From Saccharopolyspora thermophila (GTDB lineage: Bacteria > Actinomycetota > Actinomycetes > Mycobacteriales > Pseudonocardiaceae), in the NCBI RefSeq assembly GCF_014646075.1, contig NZ_BMMT01000023.1:1-64000 (forward strand): a DNA stretch of 64,000 nt. Direction: 5' to 3'. Below the pieces are notes generated by a model. It saw only the letters and a program-made list of their open reading frames with translations. It did not search any database and was not told the DNA's origin. Within the stretch, counting starts at the first letter, position 1. The number at the start of each line of letters is the position of its first letter. The position numbers and the translations under genes were made by a program. Below, piece by piece: positions 49,721 to 58,240 of this stretch.

Positions 49721-49821
49721 TCCGCTAGCACAGCCTGTGGCGAAATTGGGTGCACGACACAGGTGCGGAAAGTGGCGAAATCAGCAGAGCCTTCAGCAAT
49801 CCATGCTGGATAGTCCGGTGC

Positions 49822-50484
49822 ATGCAGACGACTACCAAAGCAGCCAGAGCCGTGTCAGAGACCGGTCGGCGGGTGTTCCGCGTCGCCGAACTGGAGAAGT
49901 GGGGGATTTCGCAGTCGGCCTCGTACCGGCACGTTCGCGCCGACGGTCCGTGGACCCGGTTGGCACCGGGTATCGCCTTGGTCGTGCCCGGAGAGCCGAC
50001 GCTTGACGACCGCATACAGGCCGCTCTGCTACGTGCAGGACCGGGTGCGATGGTCACGGGTTTCCATGCCGCTCGCCTGCACGGTCTTGAGACGCCGAGC
50101 AAGGACGCCGACATCCACATCCTCATTCCGCACGGACGCAAGATCCAGAGCTATCCGGGTGTTCGGTACGAACGCACGACCCGACTGCCGCAGCCCGTTT
50201 ACATCGAGGGTGTTCCCACTGCACCCGTAACCAGGGCCGTCATGGACGGAGCCCGCACCTGGCAGACGTTCACGTTCACGAGGCGGCTTCTTTTCGAAGC
50301 CATCATGGAGAAGAAAGGCTGCAGGGCCGACGAGCTAACCGCCGAGATGGAGGCTGGTTGCCGCCGTGGCACTGGTTTGCCACGCGCGATCCTCCGTGCC
50401 TTCAGATCTGGTCTGACATCAACCGGTAGCCAACAGGAGCACGCCGCACCACCTGATTTCACACCGCAGCAGAGCGCTGCCTGA
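49822..50484 (+). CDS. AbiEi antitoxin-like DNA-binding protein
   Basis: 220 residues from ATG 49822. The N-terminal winged helix VFRVAELEKWGISQSASYRHVRADGPWTRLAPGIALV is the AbiEi antitoxin N-terminal type, followed by the domain ALLRAGPGAMVTGFHAARLHGLETP and DADIHILIPHGRKIQSYPGVRYERTTRLP, as in many stand-alone actinobacterial proteins. No AbiEii nucleotidyltransferase toxin follows, so it is more likely a regulator than a working antitoxin. Confidence 0.7.
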   Translation: MQTTTKAARAVSETGRRVFRVAELEKWGISQSASYRHVRADGPWTRLAPGIALVVPGEPTLDDRIQAALLRAGPGAMVTGFHAARLHGLETPSKDADIHILIPHGRKIQSYPGVRYERTTRLPQPVYIEGVPTAPVTRAVMDGARTWQTFTFTRRLLFEAIMEKKGCRADELTAEMEAGCRRGTGLPRAILRAFRSGLTSTGSQQEHAAPPDFTPQQSAA

Positions 50485-50587
50485 AGCCACCGGAGCACGG
50501 CGGTGGAGGGCTGGTGTTCGTCAGTGCGGCCAGGCACGATGCCAGGCACCGCCAGCCGTCGTGGGAGGTGTTGTTCCGACTGTTGGG

Positions 50588-51288
50588 ACGCCCTGGTCCC
50601 TGCCAGCCGGATCGTCACCATGGCCGACGAGACGTACCTGGATGCGGCCCGGCCTGCCCTGGCTCGTGGCTGTCGGGGACCTGGGGGACCTGCGCCGCCG
50701 CATGCCCGAAGCGGCTCTGGTCGACGTCGGCGAGTCCACGGTGGTGCCGGGCTTCACCGCTGCCCACCAGCATCGACGGTGACTGCGGCCAACCAGCGGG
50801 GTGTCGACTTGTCGGGTGCTGAGTTCTCGACACGCGGCCTCGGGAAGGATTACCCGGCGAATGGGTACTCGCAACGCGCCACGACCACGGCAAGGCGACC
50901 GGTGGAACACCCTTGACCGGGGCTGAGCTGGGCGAGGCAGCACCCGTGCTGCTGAGCAACCTCGCTGCGCACCGGGGCGTGCTCAACACGGCGGGCCTGG
51001 CCGCGGCCGGGTTGTTCGATAACAGCACGGCCCCGCCAGGTGGTGAGCTGACCCGGATGCCGTCGGCCGGCTCGCTGGTGTGGTTGACATACAGGTGCTG
51101 CTCGACCTGGCGTGTCCGTCACTGTCTCGAGGGCACACGGCGTTGCCCTCCCACGACGTCGAAACTGCACTGACGCAGCTCAAGCGCGCATTGCGGGAAG
51201 TGAAAACGTTGCCGACATCACGAGCGTCGGTGATGCCGTGGTGGGACGAGCTCGCCCTGCTGCAGGAGTCCCAGCAACGACACAGGCA
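50588..51288 (+). pseudogene. decayed YtcJ-type amidohydrolase
   Basis: No single frame is open, but successive plus-strand frames match the family in order: ASRIVTMADETYLDAA, then GDLGDLRRRMPEAALVDVG and STVVPGFTAAHQH (start of the metal-binding barrel), then DHGKATGGTPLTGAELGEA, SNLAAHRGVLNTAGLAAAG, STAPPGGEL, LLDLACPSLSRGHTALP, then ITSVGDAVV and DELALLQESQQR. Several frameshifts and deletions separate these pieces, and the rest of the gene (the product is normally over 500 residues) is missing. The region ends at the patatin gene on the other strand. Confidence 0.75.
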
Positions 51289-52233
51289 TCACCTCATGTT
51301 GGGGGCGGTCTCCGAGACTCCGAACTCGCCTTCGGTGATCGGTCGGCCACAGATGTCCACGGGACCTGCTGGCACGGGCTTCGCCGTCGGATACCAGCGT
51401 TTCGCGATCTCCCACGATGCGTTGATCAGGGCTTCGGCGTGCGAGAAGGAGTACGGGGACAAACCGGCCACTGTCGGCGCGGGCAGGACGTAGAGCTCGC
51501 AACGGGTGGCGTTGAGCTGCATGTCCAGGCGCGCGGCTGACACCATTGCCGCACCCAGTGCTGCCCCGTTCACGCCGCCAACGGACCTCGGTGGCGTCTT
51601 CGGCGGCGGCCAAGTCGCGATCGAACCGATGCCGCGGCGGCGTGGGGTGAATTCGAACGGCTCTGTCCCGCCGCAGGGCAGCACGAACACTCGCTCCGCG
51701 CCCTTCTCGACGGCGCGGCTGATCGGCATGAACGCCGCCGGACCACCATCCACCAGCCACCGGTCACCGACCTTGATCGGCGGGAACATGCCCGGGATCG
51801 AGCAGGAGGCCACCAGCGGTGGCAACGCCGGGCCGCTTTCGAAGTACACGGCTTCCCCGGTGTCGATGTCGGTTGCCGTCACGGTCAGCGGGATCTTTCC
51901 GTCCTCGAGGCGCCGGAACGGCAGGTTGTTGTGCAACCAGCGGGCCAAGCCGCGGTTGCTCATGACGTGGTTCGACAGGCCGAGCTTCCCCGCGAGGATC
52001 AGCGACGGCTGGATCGGAAAGACGTCCGTGCGACGCATCGACTTCCACAGTTCGCGGAGTTTCGCCGCGCCGCGCGCCGTGGGGTCACCCGCCAGCCAGG
52101 CCGCGTTGAGCGAGCCGGCCGAAGTGCCGACCAGCAGGTCAGGTTCGACACCAGCTTCGAACAACGCCGAGACCAGGCCCGCCTGGATGGCTCCGAAGGT
52201 GGAGCCGCCCGGCAATACCCACGCCGTGCGCAT
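51289..52233 (-). CDS. patatin-like phospholipase
   Basis: 314 residues. Oxyanion/Gly-rich start WVLPGGSTFGAIQAGLVSAL, nucleophile elbow LLVGTSAGSLNAAWLAG (Ser about residue 39), and the dyad Asp in WLVDGGPAAFMP (about residue 163). Acts as a serine lipase or esterase; membrane lipids are the usual substrates. ATG start. It lies 63 bases downstream of arfB on the same strand. Confidence 0.9.
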   Translation of the reverse strand: MRTAWVLPGGSTFGAIQAGLVSALFEAGVEPDLLVGTSAGSLNAAWLAGDPTARGAAKLRELWKSMRRTDVFPIQPSLILAGKLGLSNHVMSNRGLARWLHNNLPFRRLEDGKIPLTVTATDIDTGEAVYFESGPALPPLVASCSIPGMFPPIKVGDRWLVDGGPAAFMPISRAVEKGAERVFVLPCGGTEPFEFTPRRRGIGSIATWPPPKTPPRSVGGVNGAALGAAMVSAARLDMQLNATRCELYVLPAPTVAGLSPYSFSHAEALINASWEIAKRWYPTAKPVPAGPVDICGRPITEGEFGVSETAPNMR

Positions 52234-52296
52234 CAGCAGTGTCCTTTCTGCTCACGTTCCCCATCGAGGCTAGCTCCGAACTGCGTTGGCATAAGC

Positions 52297-52731
52297 TCAG
52301 CCATCGCCGGGATCACCTCGACGGCGCTGCCTCTTCACCTCGCCCCGCCGCTTCTTGGTCGCCAAGCGGCGCAGTTGAGAGCCTTTGGTGGGTTTGGTGC
52401 GTTTGCGTTTGGGCGGTGGCGGTTTGACGGCTTCTGCCAACACCTGAGCCAGCCGTTCTCGTGCGGCTTGACGGTTGGCGAGCTGCGCACGGCACTCGGA
52501 TGCCACAATAGTGATCACACCATTGGTGAGCCTGTGGCTGAGTCGTGCCAAAGCGCGCTGGCGCAGCGTCTCCGGAACAGAGTGCGCATGGGCAAGGTCG
52601 AAGCTCAGTTCGACCCTGGAATCAGTGGTGTTGACCCCTTGCCCGCCTGGACCAGACGACCGCGAAAAGCGCTCGGACAGCTCCGCTTCGGGAATGCTCC
52701 AGCGGCTGGTCACGGTCAGGTCTGCGGCCAT
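52297..52731 (-). CDS. arfB: alternative ribosome-rescue factor ArfB (YaeJ)
   Basis: 144 residues. The release-factor-like GGQ motif is in [21 protein letters not shown] (about residue 28) and the basic tail KPPPPKRKRTKPTKGSQLRRLATKKRRGEVKR (key feature: Arg/Lys-rich) enters the mRNA channel. Frees stalled ribosomes by hydrolysing peptidyl-tRNA. The ATG at 52731 gives the usual length. Confidence 0.92.
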   Translation of the reverse strand: MAADLTVTSRWSIPEAELSERFSRSSGPGGQGVNTTDSRVELSFDLAHAHSVPETLRQRALARLSHRLTNGVITIVASECRAQLANRQAARERLAQVLAEAVKPPPPKRKRTKPTKGSQLRRLATKKRRGEVKRQRRRGDPGDG

Positions 52732-52815
52732 ACCACAAGGATGCCCCACGGGTTTCCAGCCGTGCCTCAAGGCAGTCCGCATCCCTTCCACCGGGCTTCG
52801 CGCCGCAGGACGGGT

Positions 52816-52865
52816 CGAGTGAGGGAACCTTCCTGCCGCTGGTGACAGGAAGGTTCCCCTGCTCG
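52816..52865. repeat. head-to-head repeat pair between tandem genes
   Basis: CGAGTGAGGGAACCTTCCTG faces CAGGAAGGTTCCCCTGCTCG, both CC variants, nearly perfect stem. Between arfB and the serine hydrolase gene, both minus strand. Confidence 0.9.
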
Positions 52866-52881
52866 CTGACCTCGCGGGTGG

Positions 52882-54243
52882 TTACTGGGCGGCGCGCCAC
52901 CCGGTGACGCCGCCCGGTACGGGGGCTTCTGTGTCGTAGGGGGTGCGGGTGAAGATGAAGGTGTTCAGGTTGAGGTGGGTGGGCACGCCGTCGGCGTTCC
53001 GGCCGATCCGTAGCACCTCTCCCGCGTAGTAGCCGTCCAGCCCTGTCCAGGTGTCGTCAGCGTTGGCCCGGAACCGTGACGCCCGGCCGCGGCCCTGCCA
53101 CGGGACCAGGTCGAGCAGTCCGCTGGGGAGCACCCGCAGCACGTACGGGGTCGGTCCCCAGTACCACTGGCCCGTCAGTTCGAGGAGCCGAATGTCGACG
53201 TCGGGTCGCGGTTCCCACGGTTCGGGGATGCGCGGCTCGTGCTCCGCGAGCAGGTCGAGCAGGTCGGTGGCGAACGCCCCGGTCACCCCGGCGGTGGTGT
53301 TGGCCATGAAGATCACGGAAGTGGACTCGGCGGGGTCGGACCACAGGGTCGCCAGGAAACCGGGCATGGATCCGGTGTGCCCGGCCAGGCGCCGCCCGCG
53401 GTGCCGCGCGAGCTGAAATCCGAGCCCGTATCCGGCGCGCCATTCGCCGCCGTCGTCGACCGAGGCCGGTGCGCGCATCTCGGCGACGGTGTCGGGATGC
53501 AGCACGTCGCCGGTGTCGCCGTTGATGAAGCGCGCCCACCTGGCCAGGTTGTCGAAGGTCGACCACAGCTGGCCTGCCGGGGCCATCGCCCCGGCGTCTT
53601 CTGCTGGCTCGGGCAGCACCACATCCGCCCACGGGTGCACTGCGAAGCCTCTGGCGTGCGGTGCCACGGGACCGAGGGTGGTGCGGGTCATGCCCAATGG
53701 GGTCAGGATCTCGCGCTGGAGGACCTCGTGCCACGGGGCGCCGCGCAGCCGGGACACCAGTTCACCGAGCACTCCGAAGCCGACGTTGGAGTAGTGGAAG
53801 CCGTGGCGAGGGGTGGGACGCACTGCCTGGGCATCGATGCTGGCCAGCAGCTCTTCAGCGCTGCCGCCAGGCGTGCGCTCCCACCACTGACCTGCGGGTT
53901 CGGCAGTCAGACCACTCGAATGCGAAAGGATCTCACCGATGTTCCGGTTGCCGATCGAGGTGCCTGTGACGTGTTCGTCGAGCTTGTCGGCGAGGTCAAG
54001 CCTGCCTTCGTCGCGCAGGCGCATCACGAGCACGGCAACGAAAGTTTTCGTGATCGAACCGATCCGGTACTGGGTGTCCGTTGTGGAGGGTTGGCCTTCG
54101 ACCTTGCCCCGGCTGTCCACCCAGATCGTCTCCCCGTCGCGGACCAGCCCGGCGATCAGCGAGGGGATGCGGTTTTGGCTCTGCTCCACCGCCAGGCGCC
54201 GCAGCAGGGCGCGCTCGGTGGAGGGCAGCAGACTCGTCAACAT
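52882..54243 (-). CDS. serine hydrolase, beta-lactamase class C / DD-peptidase family
   Basis: 453 residues, no export signal. SxxK motif GSITKTFVAVLVMRL (Ser about residue 63), YxN motif FHYSNVGFGVLGELV (about residue 150), and HTG in LAGHTGSMPGFL replacing KTG. A C-terminal DUF-like domain of about 110 residues follows (QWYWGPTPYVLRV). Function is probably an esterase or peptidase rather than antibiotic resistance. GGAGGA immediately precedes the ATG. Confidence 0.88.
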   Translation of the reverse strand: MLTSLLPSTERALLRRLAVEQSQNRIPSLIAGLVRDGETIWVDSRGKVEGQPSTTDTQYRIGSITKTFVAVLVMRLRDEGRLDLADKLDEHVTGTSIGNRNIGEILSHSSGLTAEPAGQWWERTPGGSAEELLASIDAQAVRPTPRHGFHYSNVGFGVLGELVSRLRGAPWHEVLQREILTPLGMTRTTLGPVAPHARGFAVHPWADVVLPEPAEDAGAMAPAGQLWSTFDNLARWARFINGDTGDVLHPDTVAEMRAPASVDDGGEWRAGYGLGFQLARHRGRRLAGHTGSMPGFLATLWSDPAESTSVIFMANTTAGVTGAFATDLLDLLAEHEPRIPEPWEPRPDVDIRLLELTGQWYWGPTPYVLRVLPSGLLDLVPWQGRGRASRFRANADDTWTGLDGYYAGEVLRIGRNADGVPTHLNLNTFIFTRTPYDTEAPVPGGVTGWRAAQ

Positions 54244-54336
54244 TCCTCCATGCTTCCACCTTAAGAGCTTCGGTTTCAGGATCGTCGTGTTCGCCGGCTG
54301 CCCGCCCGCACAGATTGACAGGAATATGCCCGTGCT

Positions 54337-55314
54337 TCAGCGGCGGCTGCGCCGGTTGACGCCCCGGGAGATCCCGACCTTTGGTTTCTCCAAGCGCACG
54401 GGGAGTTTGCCGAACATGACAAGCACCAGAATGACCAGTGCGAGCGCGATCCAGCCCGTCCAGCCGAGAAGCCCGACCGAGGCGTTGTCGACGGGATGCC
54501 CGGCCTGGCTGAACAACGTCGCCAAACCTGCTGACGCGTTGAGGAAACCGTGTGCGATCACCGGGGGCCAGACGCTGCCGGTGGCGAGCCTGAGCCAGCC
54601 GAGCACGACCCCGACGAGCGTGCAGAAACACACCATCATGATGAAAGCCACCACGATCGGGACGGTCGGATAGTTGTAGCCGAGGATCAACACTGGCGCG
54701 TGCCAGAGGCCCCAGAGCACACCGGTGGTGAGGAAGGCGCCGGGTTGCCCGAGCGGCAGCAACGCCGGCGTCAGGTAACCACGCCAGCCCAGTTCCTCGC
54801 CGAGCGCAGGCACGATGCGCAACCACCCCAGCAGGAAGACCTGGACGATCTGGAAGAGCGCCAATGCCCCCGGGGACTTCAGCTGCTCTTCACCGACAAC
54901 AGCCCCGCCGACTTGCTCCACCAGCCCGGAGAAACCCGTCCAGTCGGCCTTGTAGACGCCGAGCATGTAGCCGATGACGAGAGCCAGGAGCATCACCAAC
55001 GGTGGGCCCAGCCAGGCGACCAGGATGTATCGCCACCACGTCTTGATGCCTCCGGGGTTGGTGATGCCGAGGCTGCGGAGAAGCTTGGGTTTCGGGCTGA
55101 TCCACTTGTTGACCACGAGCGCGGCCACTGCGGGCATGAACATCATGACGGTGAGCACGAGCGGAGCCCAAGCCCACGTCAGCCCTTCGCCGGTCAGCCA
55201 GAGCGGTAACGTCACCAGCCATGCCGGGGCGTAGGCCAACGCGACGAAGCTGACCGCGCCGCGGACATCAACCCGGTCCTGCTCGGTACTCACGTCGGCA
55301 TTTTGCCAAGCCAT
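54337..55314 (-). CDS. CPBP-family intramembrane metalloprotease
   Basis: 325 residues, about eight membrane segments. ABI motif 1 PALGEELGWRGYLTPALL (Glu-Glu and Arg, about residue 178), motif 2 VLWGLWHAPVLI (His), and a third HGFLNASAG. The extended hydrophobic segments before it are typical of the CAAX-protease-and-bacteriocin-processing family. Targets unknown. Confidence 0.88.
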   Translation of the reverse strand: MAWQNADVSTEQDRVDVRGAVSFVALAYAPAWLVTLPLWLTGEGLTWAWAPLVLTVMMFMPAVAALVVNKWISPKPKLLRSLGITNPGGIKTWWRYILVAWLGPPLVMLLALVIGYMLGVYKADWTGFSGLVEQVGGAVVGEEQLKSPGALALFQIVQVFLLGWLRIVPALGEELGWRGYLTPALLPLGQPGAFLTTGVLWGLWHAPVLILGYNYPTVPIVVAFIMMVCFCTLVGVVLGWLRLATGSVWPPVIAHGFLNASAGLATLFSQAGHPVDNASVGLLGWTGWIALALVILVLVMFGKLPVRLEKPKVGISRGVNRRSRR

Positions 55315-55342
55315 CCTGAATGCTCCCTGAGCGCCAAGGACT

Positions 55343-55394
55343 TGGAGCAGGGGAACTTTGCTGTCACTGGCGGCAGGAAAGTTCCCTTGCTCCA
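55343..55394. repeat. head-to-head repeat pair between tandem genes
   Basis: TGGAGCAGGGGAACTTTGC faces AGGAAAGTTCCCTTGCTCCA. Both arms have the CT variant and the outer arms TGGAGCA/TGCTCCA pair. It sits upstream of the CPBP start and downstream of the penicillin-binding protein terminator. Confidence 0.92.
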
Positions 55395-55415
55395 GCCGGT
55401 GATGTGGTGGAAATG

Positions 55416-55455
55416 CGAGGAACCTCCCTGCCTGGGGTGGCGGGGAGGTTCCTCG
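55416..55455 (-). terminator. terminator of the penicillin-binding protein gene
   Basis: CGAGGAACCTCCC pairs perfectly with GGGAGGTTCCTCG (13 pairs, 14-base loop), 11 bases past the stop codon. Not a member of the dispersed family despite some similarity (GAACC/GGTTC). Confidence 0.65.
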
Positions 55456-55466
55456 GGTGTTGTCGG

Positions 55467-57566
55467 TTACGGAGCCGGGGTGCCTGGTAGCGGCTGCACC
55501 GGTAGACCCTCGTGGATCTTTTTCATGGCCGCGAACCAGGTCCTCGCCGGAACCTTGCCGCCGTAGATGTTGCCGCCGTGCTTGCCGCAGAGGAACGGGG
55601 GCGTGTCACCGCCGCCGTCGCAGATACCTTGGGGGCTGCTGCCGTCGGCGTAGGTCAGGACGGCCCCGGCCATCTGCGGGGTGGCGGCTATGAACGCCGC
55701 CGACTTGTGCTCCTGCGTGGTCCCGGTCTTGCCGATGATCGGCCGATTCCAGCCGGCTGCCTGCGCTGCGGCGTGGGACGTGCCGCCGGCGTCGGCGTCC
55801 TTGCTCATGCCCTGGGCGAGGGCGGCGGCGACCTGCGGCGACACGGCCTGCTCGCAGGGGGCTTCCTTGAGCGGCACCAGGTTGCCGTGCCGGTCCCTGA
55901 CCTCTTCCAACGGGGTGGGCGGGCAGTAGACACCGTCGCTCATGATCGTCGCGGCGACATTGGACAGCTCCAGCACGCTGGTCGGGGTGTAGCCGAGGGT
56001 GAAGGCACCCCGGTTGCCCTTCTTGATGGCTTCGGCCTGGGAAGGCCCGTTGGAGCCGTCCGATTTGAGGCGTTGGCCGCGGGCGTTGACGCCGTTCATG
56101 CCGACCCGCAGGCCGAGGCGCGAAGCCATGTCGACGACGTTGTTCAGGCCGACCCGCTCCTGGAGCATCACGAATGCCGTGTTCGGCGACGTGGCCAACG
56201 CCATCTGCAGCGTTCGCGGCCCCGGGGCGACGCCGTCGGCGTTCCCGACGGTGTAGGGGGCGCTTCCGTTCCGGTATACGCGGGAGGTGTACGTAGGCGG
56301 CACGTCGATCGTGTCGTAGGGGCTCATGCCCTGTTCGATGGCGGCCGCCGCGGTGAACACCTTGTAGACCGACCCGGCACCGAAGGGCTGCACCCGGCTG
56401 ACGATGTCATACGCCGTCTGCCCCTTGCTCGCGTCGTTGCCGTAGTCGCGGTTGGCGACCAGCGCGCGCACCTTGTGCTTGTCCTTGCCGGGCTCAACCA
56501 CGGCCATCGCGTTGGCGATGCCTTCGGTCTGCGTGGGCACCTGGGCTTCGGCAGCGTCCTTGGCCGCGTCGGTGGCTTTGCGGTCGAGCGTGGTGCGGAT
56601 GGTGTAGCCGCCGGTCTTCAGCTGGTCGCTGTCGATACCGAGCCGCTCGAGGTAGTCGACGAGGTAGGTGCAGAAGAACCCGTCGGTGGTGCCGTCGCCG
56701 ACGCCGACGCAGCCGTTCGGCGGGCGGCCCAGCGGGGACAGTACGCCGAGCGGCTCCTTCTTGGCGATCTCGGCGTCTTCCTTGGTGATGCGGATGCTGT
56801 TGTTCGGATCCGTCATCAGGTCGATCACGAGGTTGCGCCGCTGCAGCGCATCGTCGGGGTTGCTGTTGGGGTTCAGCGAGCCGGGCTGGTTGACGATCGC
56901 GGCCAGCAGGGCGGCCTGGGCGATGGTCAGCTTGTCCGGGGTGGTGCCGAAGTAGGTCTGGGCGGCGGCACCGACGCCGAAGGTCTGGTTGCCGAAGGGC
57001 ACCACGTTGAGGTATCCGGTGAGGATCTCCTCCTTGGTCATGGTGCGCTCGAGCTCGACGGCGATCTTGGCCTCGCGAAGCTTGCGGGCGATGGTCGTCT
57101 CCTTGGCCTTCTCGGCCTCCATCGCGTTGTTCGCCGCCACGTGCACCAGGTAGTTCTTCACGTACTGCTGGGTGATGGTGGAGGCGCCCTGCGCGGCTTC
57201 ACCGCTGCTGAGGTTGGTGGCCAGGGCGCGCATGGTGCCGTGCCAGTCGACGCCGCCGTGGTCCCAGAACCGCTTGTCCTCGACCGCGGTGATCGCGGCC
57301 TTCATCGTGTCGGAAATCTGCTCGGGTGGTGTCTCGACCCGGTAGTCCTTGAAGAAGTACGCGATCGGGGCGCCGTCCTTGTCAGTGACCGTCGACACCT
57401 GCGGCATGTCCCGCCGCGCCAACGAACTCGACATTTTGGACATGGCGTCGGTCGTCTGGTTGATCACCGCCCCGGCACCGGTGGCCATCGGCAGCAGCAA
57501 CGCCGCCACCAGCACACCAGCCAGGACGCACAGCCCGAACATCTTCAACAGCACGCCGCTGCGCAC
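55467..57566 (-). CDS. class A penicillin-binding protein (glycosyltransferase/transpeptidase)
   Basis: 699 residues. One N-terminal membrane helix, then the glycosyltransferase domain (AITAVEDKRFWDHGGVDWHG, GASTITQQYVKNYL, RKLREAKIAVELERTMTKEEILTGYLN) that polymerises lipid II. The transpeptidase domain has SVYK in PFGAGSVYKVFTAA, SPN in LATSPNTAFV, and KTGTT in IIGKTGTTQEH. Single-pass type, without PASTA repeats. It diverges from the RHIM-like gene. Confidence 0.93.
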   Translation of the reverse strand: MRSGVLLKMFGLCVLAGVLVAALLLPMATGAGAVINQTTDAMSKMSSSLARRDMPQVSTVTDKDGAPIAYFFKDYRVETPPEQISDTMKAAITAVEDKRFWDHGGVDWHGTMRALATNLSSGEAAQGASTITQQYVKNYLVHVAANNAMEAEKAKETTIARKLREAKIAVELERTMTKEEILTGYLNVVPFGNQTFGVGAAAQTYFGTTPDKLTIAQAALLAAIVNQPGSLNPNSNPDDALQRRNLVIDLMTDPNNSIRITKEDAEIAKKEPLGVLSPLGRPPNGCVGVGDGTTDGFFCTYLVDYLERLGIDSDQLKTGGYTIRTTLDRKATDAAKDAAEAQVPTQTEGIANAMAVVEPGKDKHKVRALVANRDYGNDASKGQTAYDIVSRVQPFGAGSVYKVFTAAAAIEQGMSPYDTIDVPPTYTSRVYRNGSAPYTVGNADGVAPGPRTLQMALATSPNTAFVMLQERVGLNNVVDMASRLGLRVGMNGVNARGQRLKSDGSNGPSQAEAIKKGNRGAFTLGYTPTSVLELSNVAATIMSDGVYCPPTPLEEVRDRHGNLVPLKEAPCEQAVSPQVAAALAQGMSKDADAGGTSHAAAQAAGWNRPIIGKTGTTQEHKSAAFIAATPQMAGAVLTYADGSSPQGICDGGGDTPPFLCGKHGGNIYGGKVPARTWFAAMKKIHEGLPVQPLPGTPAP

Positions 57567-57574
57567 GCCAGCCC

Positions 57575-57799
57575 CTATTCACCAAGTGTCCACACGACTT
57601 GACCACCGACGCGGGTCGCAGTGCCCACCCAGGACCCGTTCGCCGACCGCACCGACCGGCTGGAGAGCATCCCGCCGACGCCCGCGGCGCGGGCTTCAGT
57701 CGGCACCTGCTTCTCTTTGCTGTCAGCCAATTCGTTGATATCACATCCGGCTGTCCACGCTGCGTTGAACCGAACGGCCGAGCCCGCGTCGAGCGGCAC
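57575..57799 (-). CDS. possible small protein upstream of the penicillin-binding protein
   Basis: 74 codons from GTG 57799, stop eight bases before the penicillin-binding protein start. The product (end GSWVGTATRVGGQVVWTLGE) has balanced composition and could be a co-transcribed small gene, but the start lacks a ribosome-binding site and I recognise no family. Confidence 0.3.
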   Translation of the reverse strand: MPLDAGSAVRFNAAWTAGCDINELADSKEKQVPTEARAAGVGGMLSSRSVRSANGSWVGTATRVGGQVVWTLGE

Positions 57800-57813
57800 A
57801 CGGAACCGGATTG

Positions 57814-57833
57814 GATCACTACACTTGGTGATC
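57814..57833. promoter_or_regulatory. inverted repeat upstream of the RHIM-like gene
   Basis: GATCAC and GTGATC flank eight bases (TACACTTG), 27 bases before the gene start and in the divergent interval. The half-site GTGATC also forms the dyad at 35330-35345. Possible operator. Confidence 0.35.
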
Positions 57834-57859
57834 GCCGTAGCCGATCACGCGGAGGAGAA

Positions 57860-58240
57860 ATGACCGACCCGTTCCTGGATTCCCTGGCCACCGCGCTCGC
57901 CGGGCAGGTCGCCACCGCACTGGGTGCCGCGGGCACCCGGGCGCTCGAAAAGGTCCGCGAACTGCTGCGGCGCAGGTCGCAGAGCGACCCTGAGACCAAG
58001 GCCGCACTCGAGGCGGCCGAGCAGGATTCGGCCGGACCGGAGCAGATCACCGCACTGGCCGAGCGTCTGGACCAGGTGTGTGCGGAGGACGCCCAGTTCG
58101 CCGAGGAGCTGCGCGCCGAGGGCGCAGAGGTGTACAAGGAGATCTCGGCGAGCGAGAACAGCGTGGTGAACGTCAACCACGGCAAGGTCCGGAACCTGAT
58201 TCAGGCCCGCGAGATCCACGGCGGGATCACGTTCAACTAG
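57860..58240 (+). CDS. small protein with RHIM/BASS-like C-terminal motif
   Basis: 126 residues, GGAGGAGAA before the ATG. An amphipathic helical part (DPFLDSLATALAGQVATALGAAGTRALEKVRELLRRR, then Ala/Glu-rich helices) is followed by a short C-terminal segment NVNHGKVRNLIQAREIHGG. This tail follows the G-x-V-x-x-(V/L)-(V/I)-Q-A-x-x-(I/V)-x-G-G pattern seen in many actinobacterial proteins and resembles the RHIM core of animal necroptosis proteins and the bacterial amyloid-signalling motifs (BASS) of NLR-like systems. No NLR or effector gene is adjacent. Function is inferred from the motif only. Confidence 0.7.
   Translation: MTDPFLDSLATALAGQVATALGAAGTRALEKVRELLRRRSQSDPETKAALEAAEQDSAGPEQITALAERLDQVCAEDAQFAEELRAEGAEVYKEISASENSVVNVNHGKVRNLIQAREIHGGITFN

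Noticed and set aside
52882-54243. True beta-lactamase resistance gene
   Set aside because: SxxK, YxN and HTG fit the wider serine hydrolase family, but there is no signal peptide and there is an extra C-terminal domain.
55416-55455. Extra member of the dispersed repeat family
   Set aside because: The stem CGAGGAACCTCCC lacks the AAGGGAAC core; it is better explained as the terminator of the penicillin-binding protein gene.
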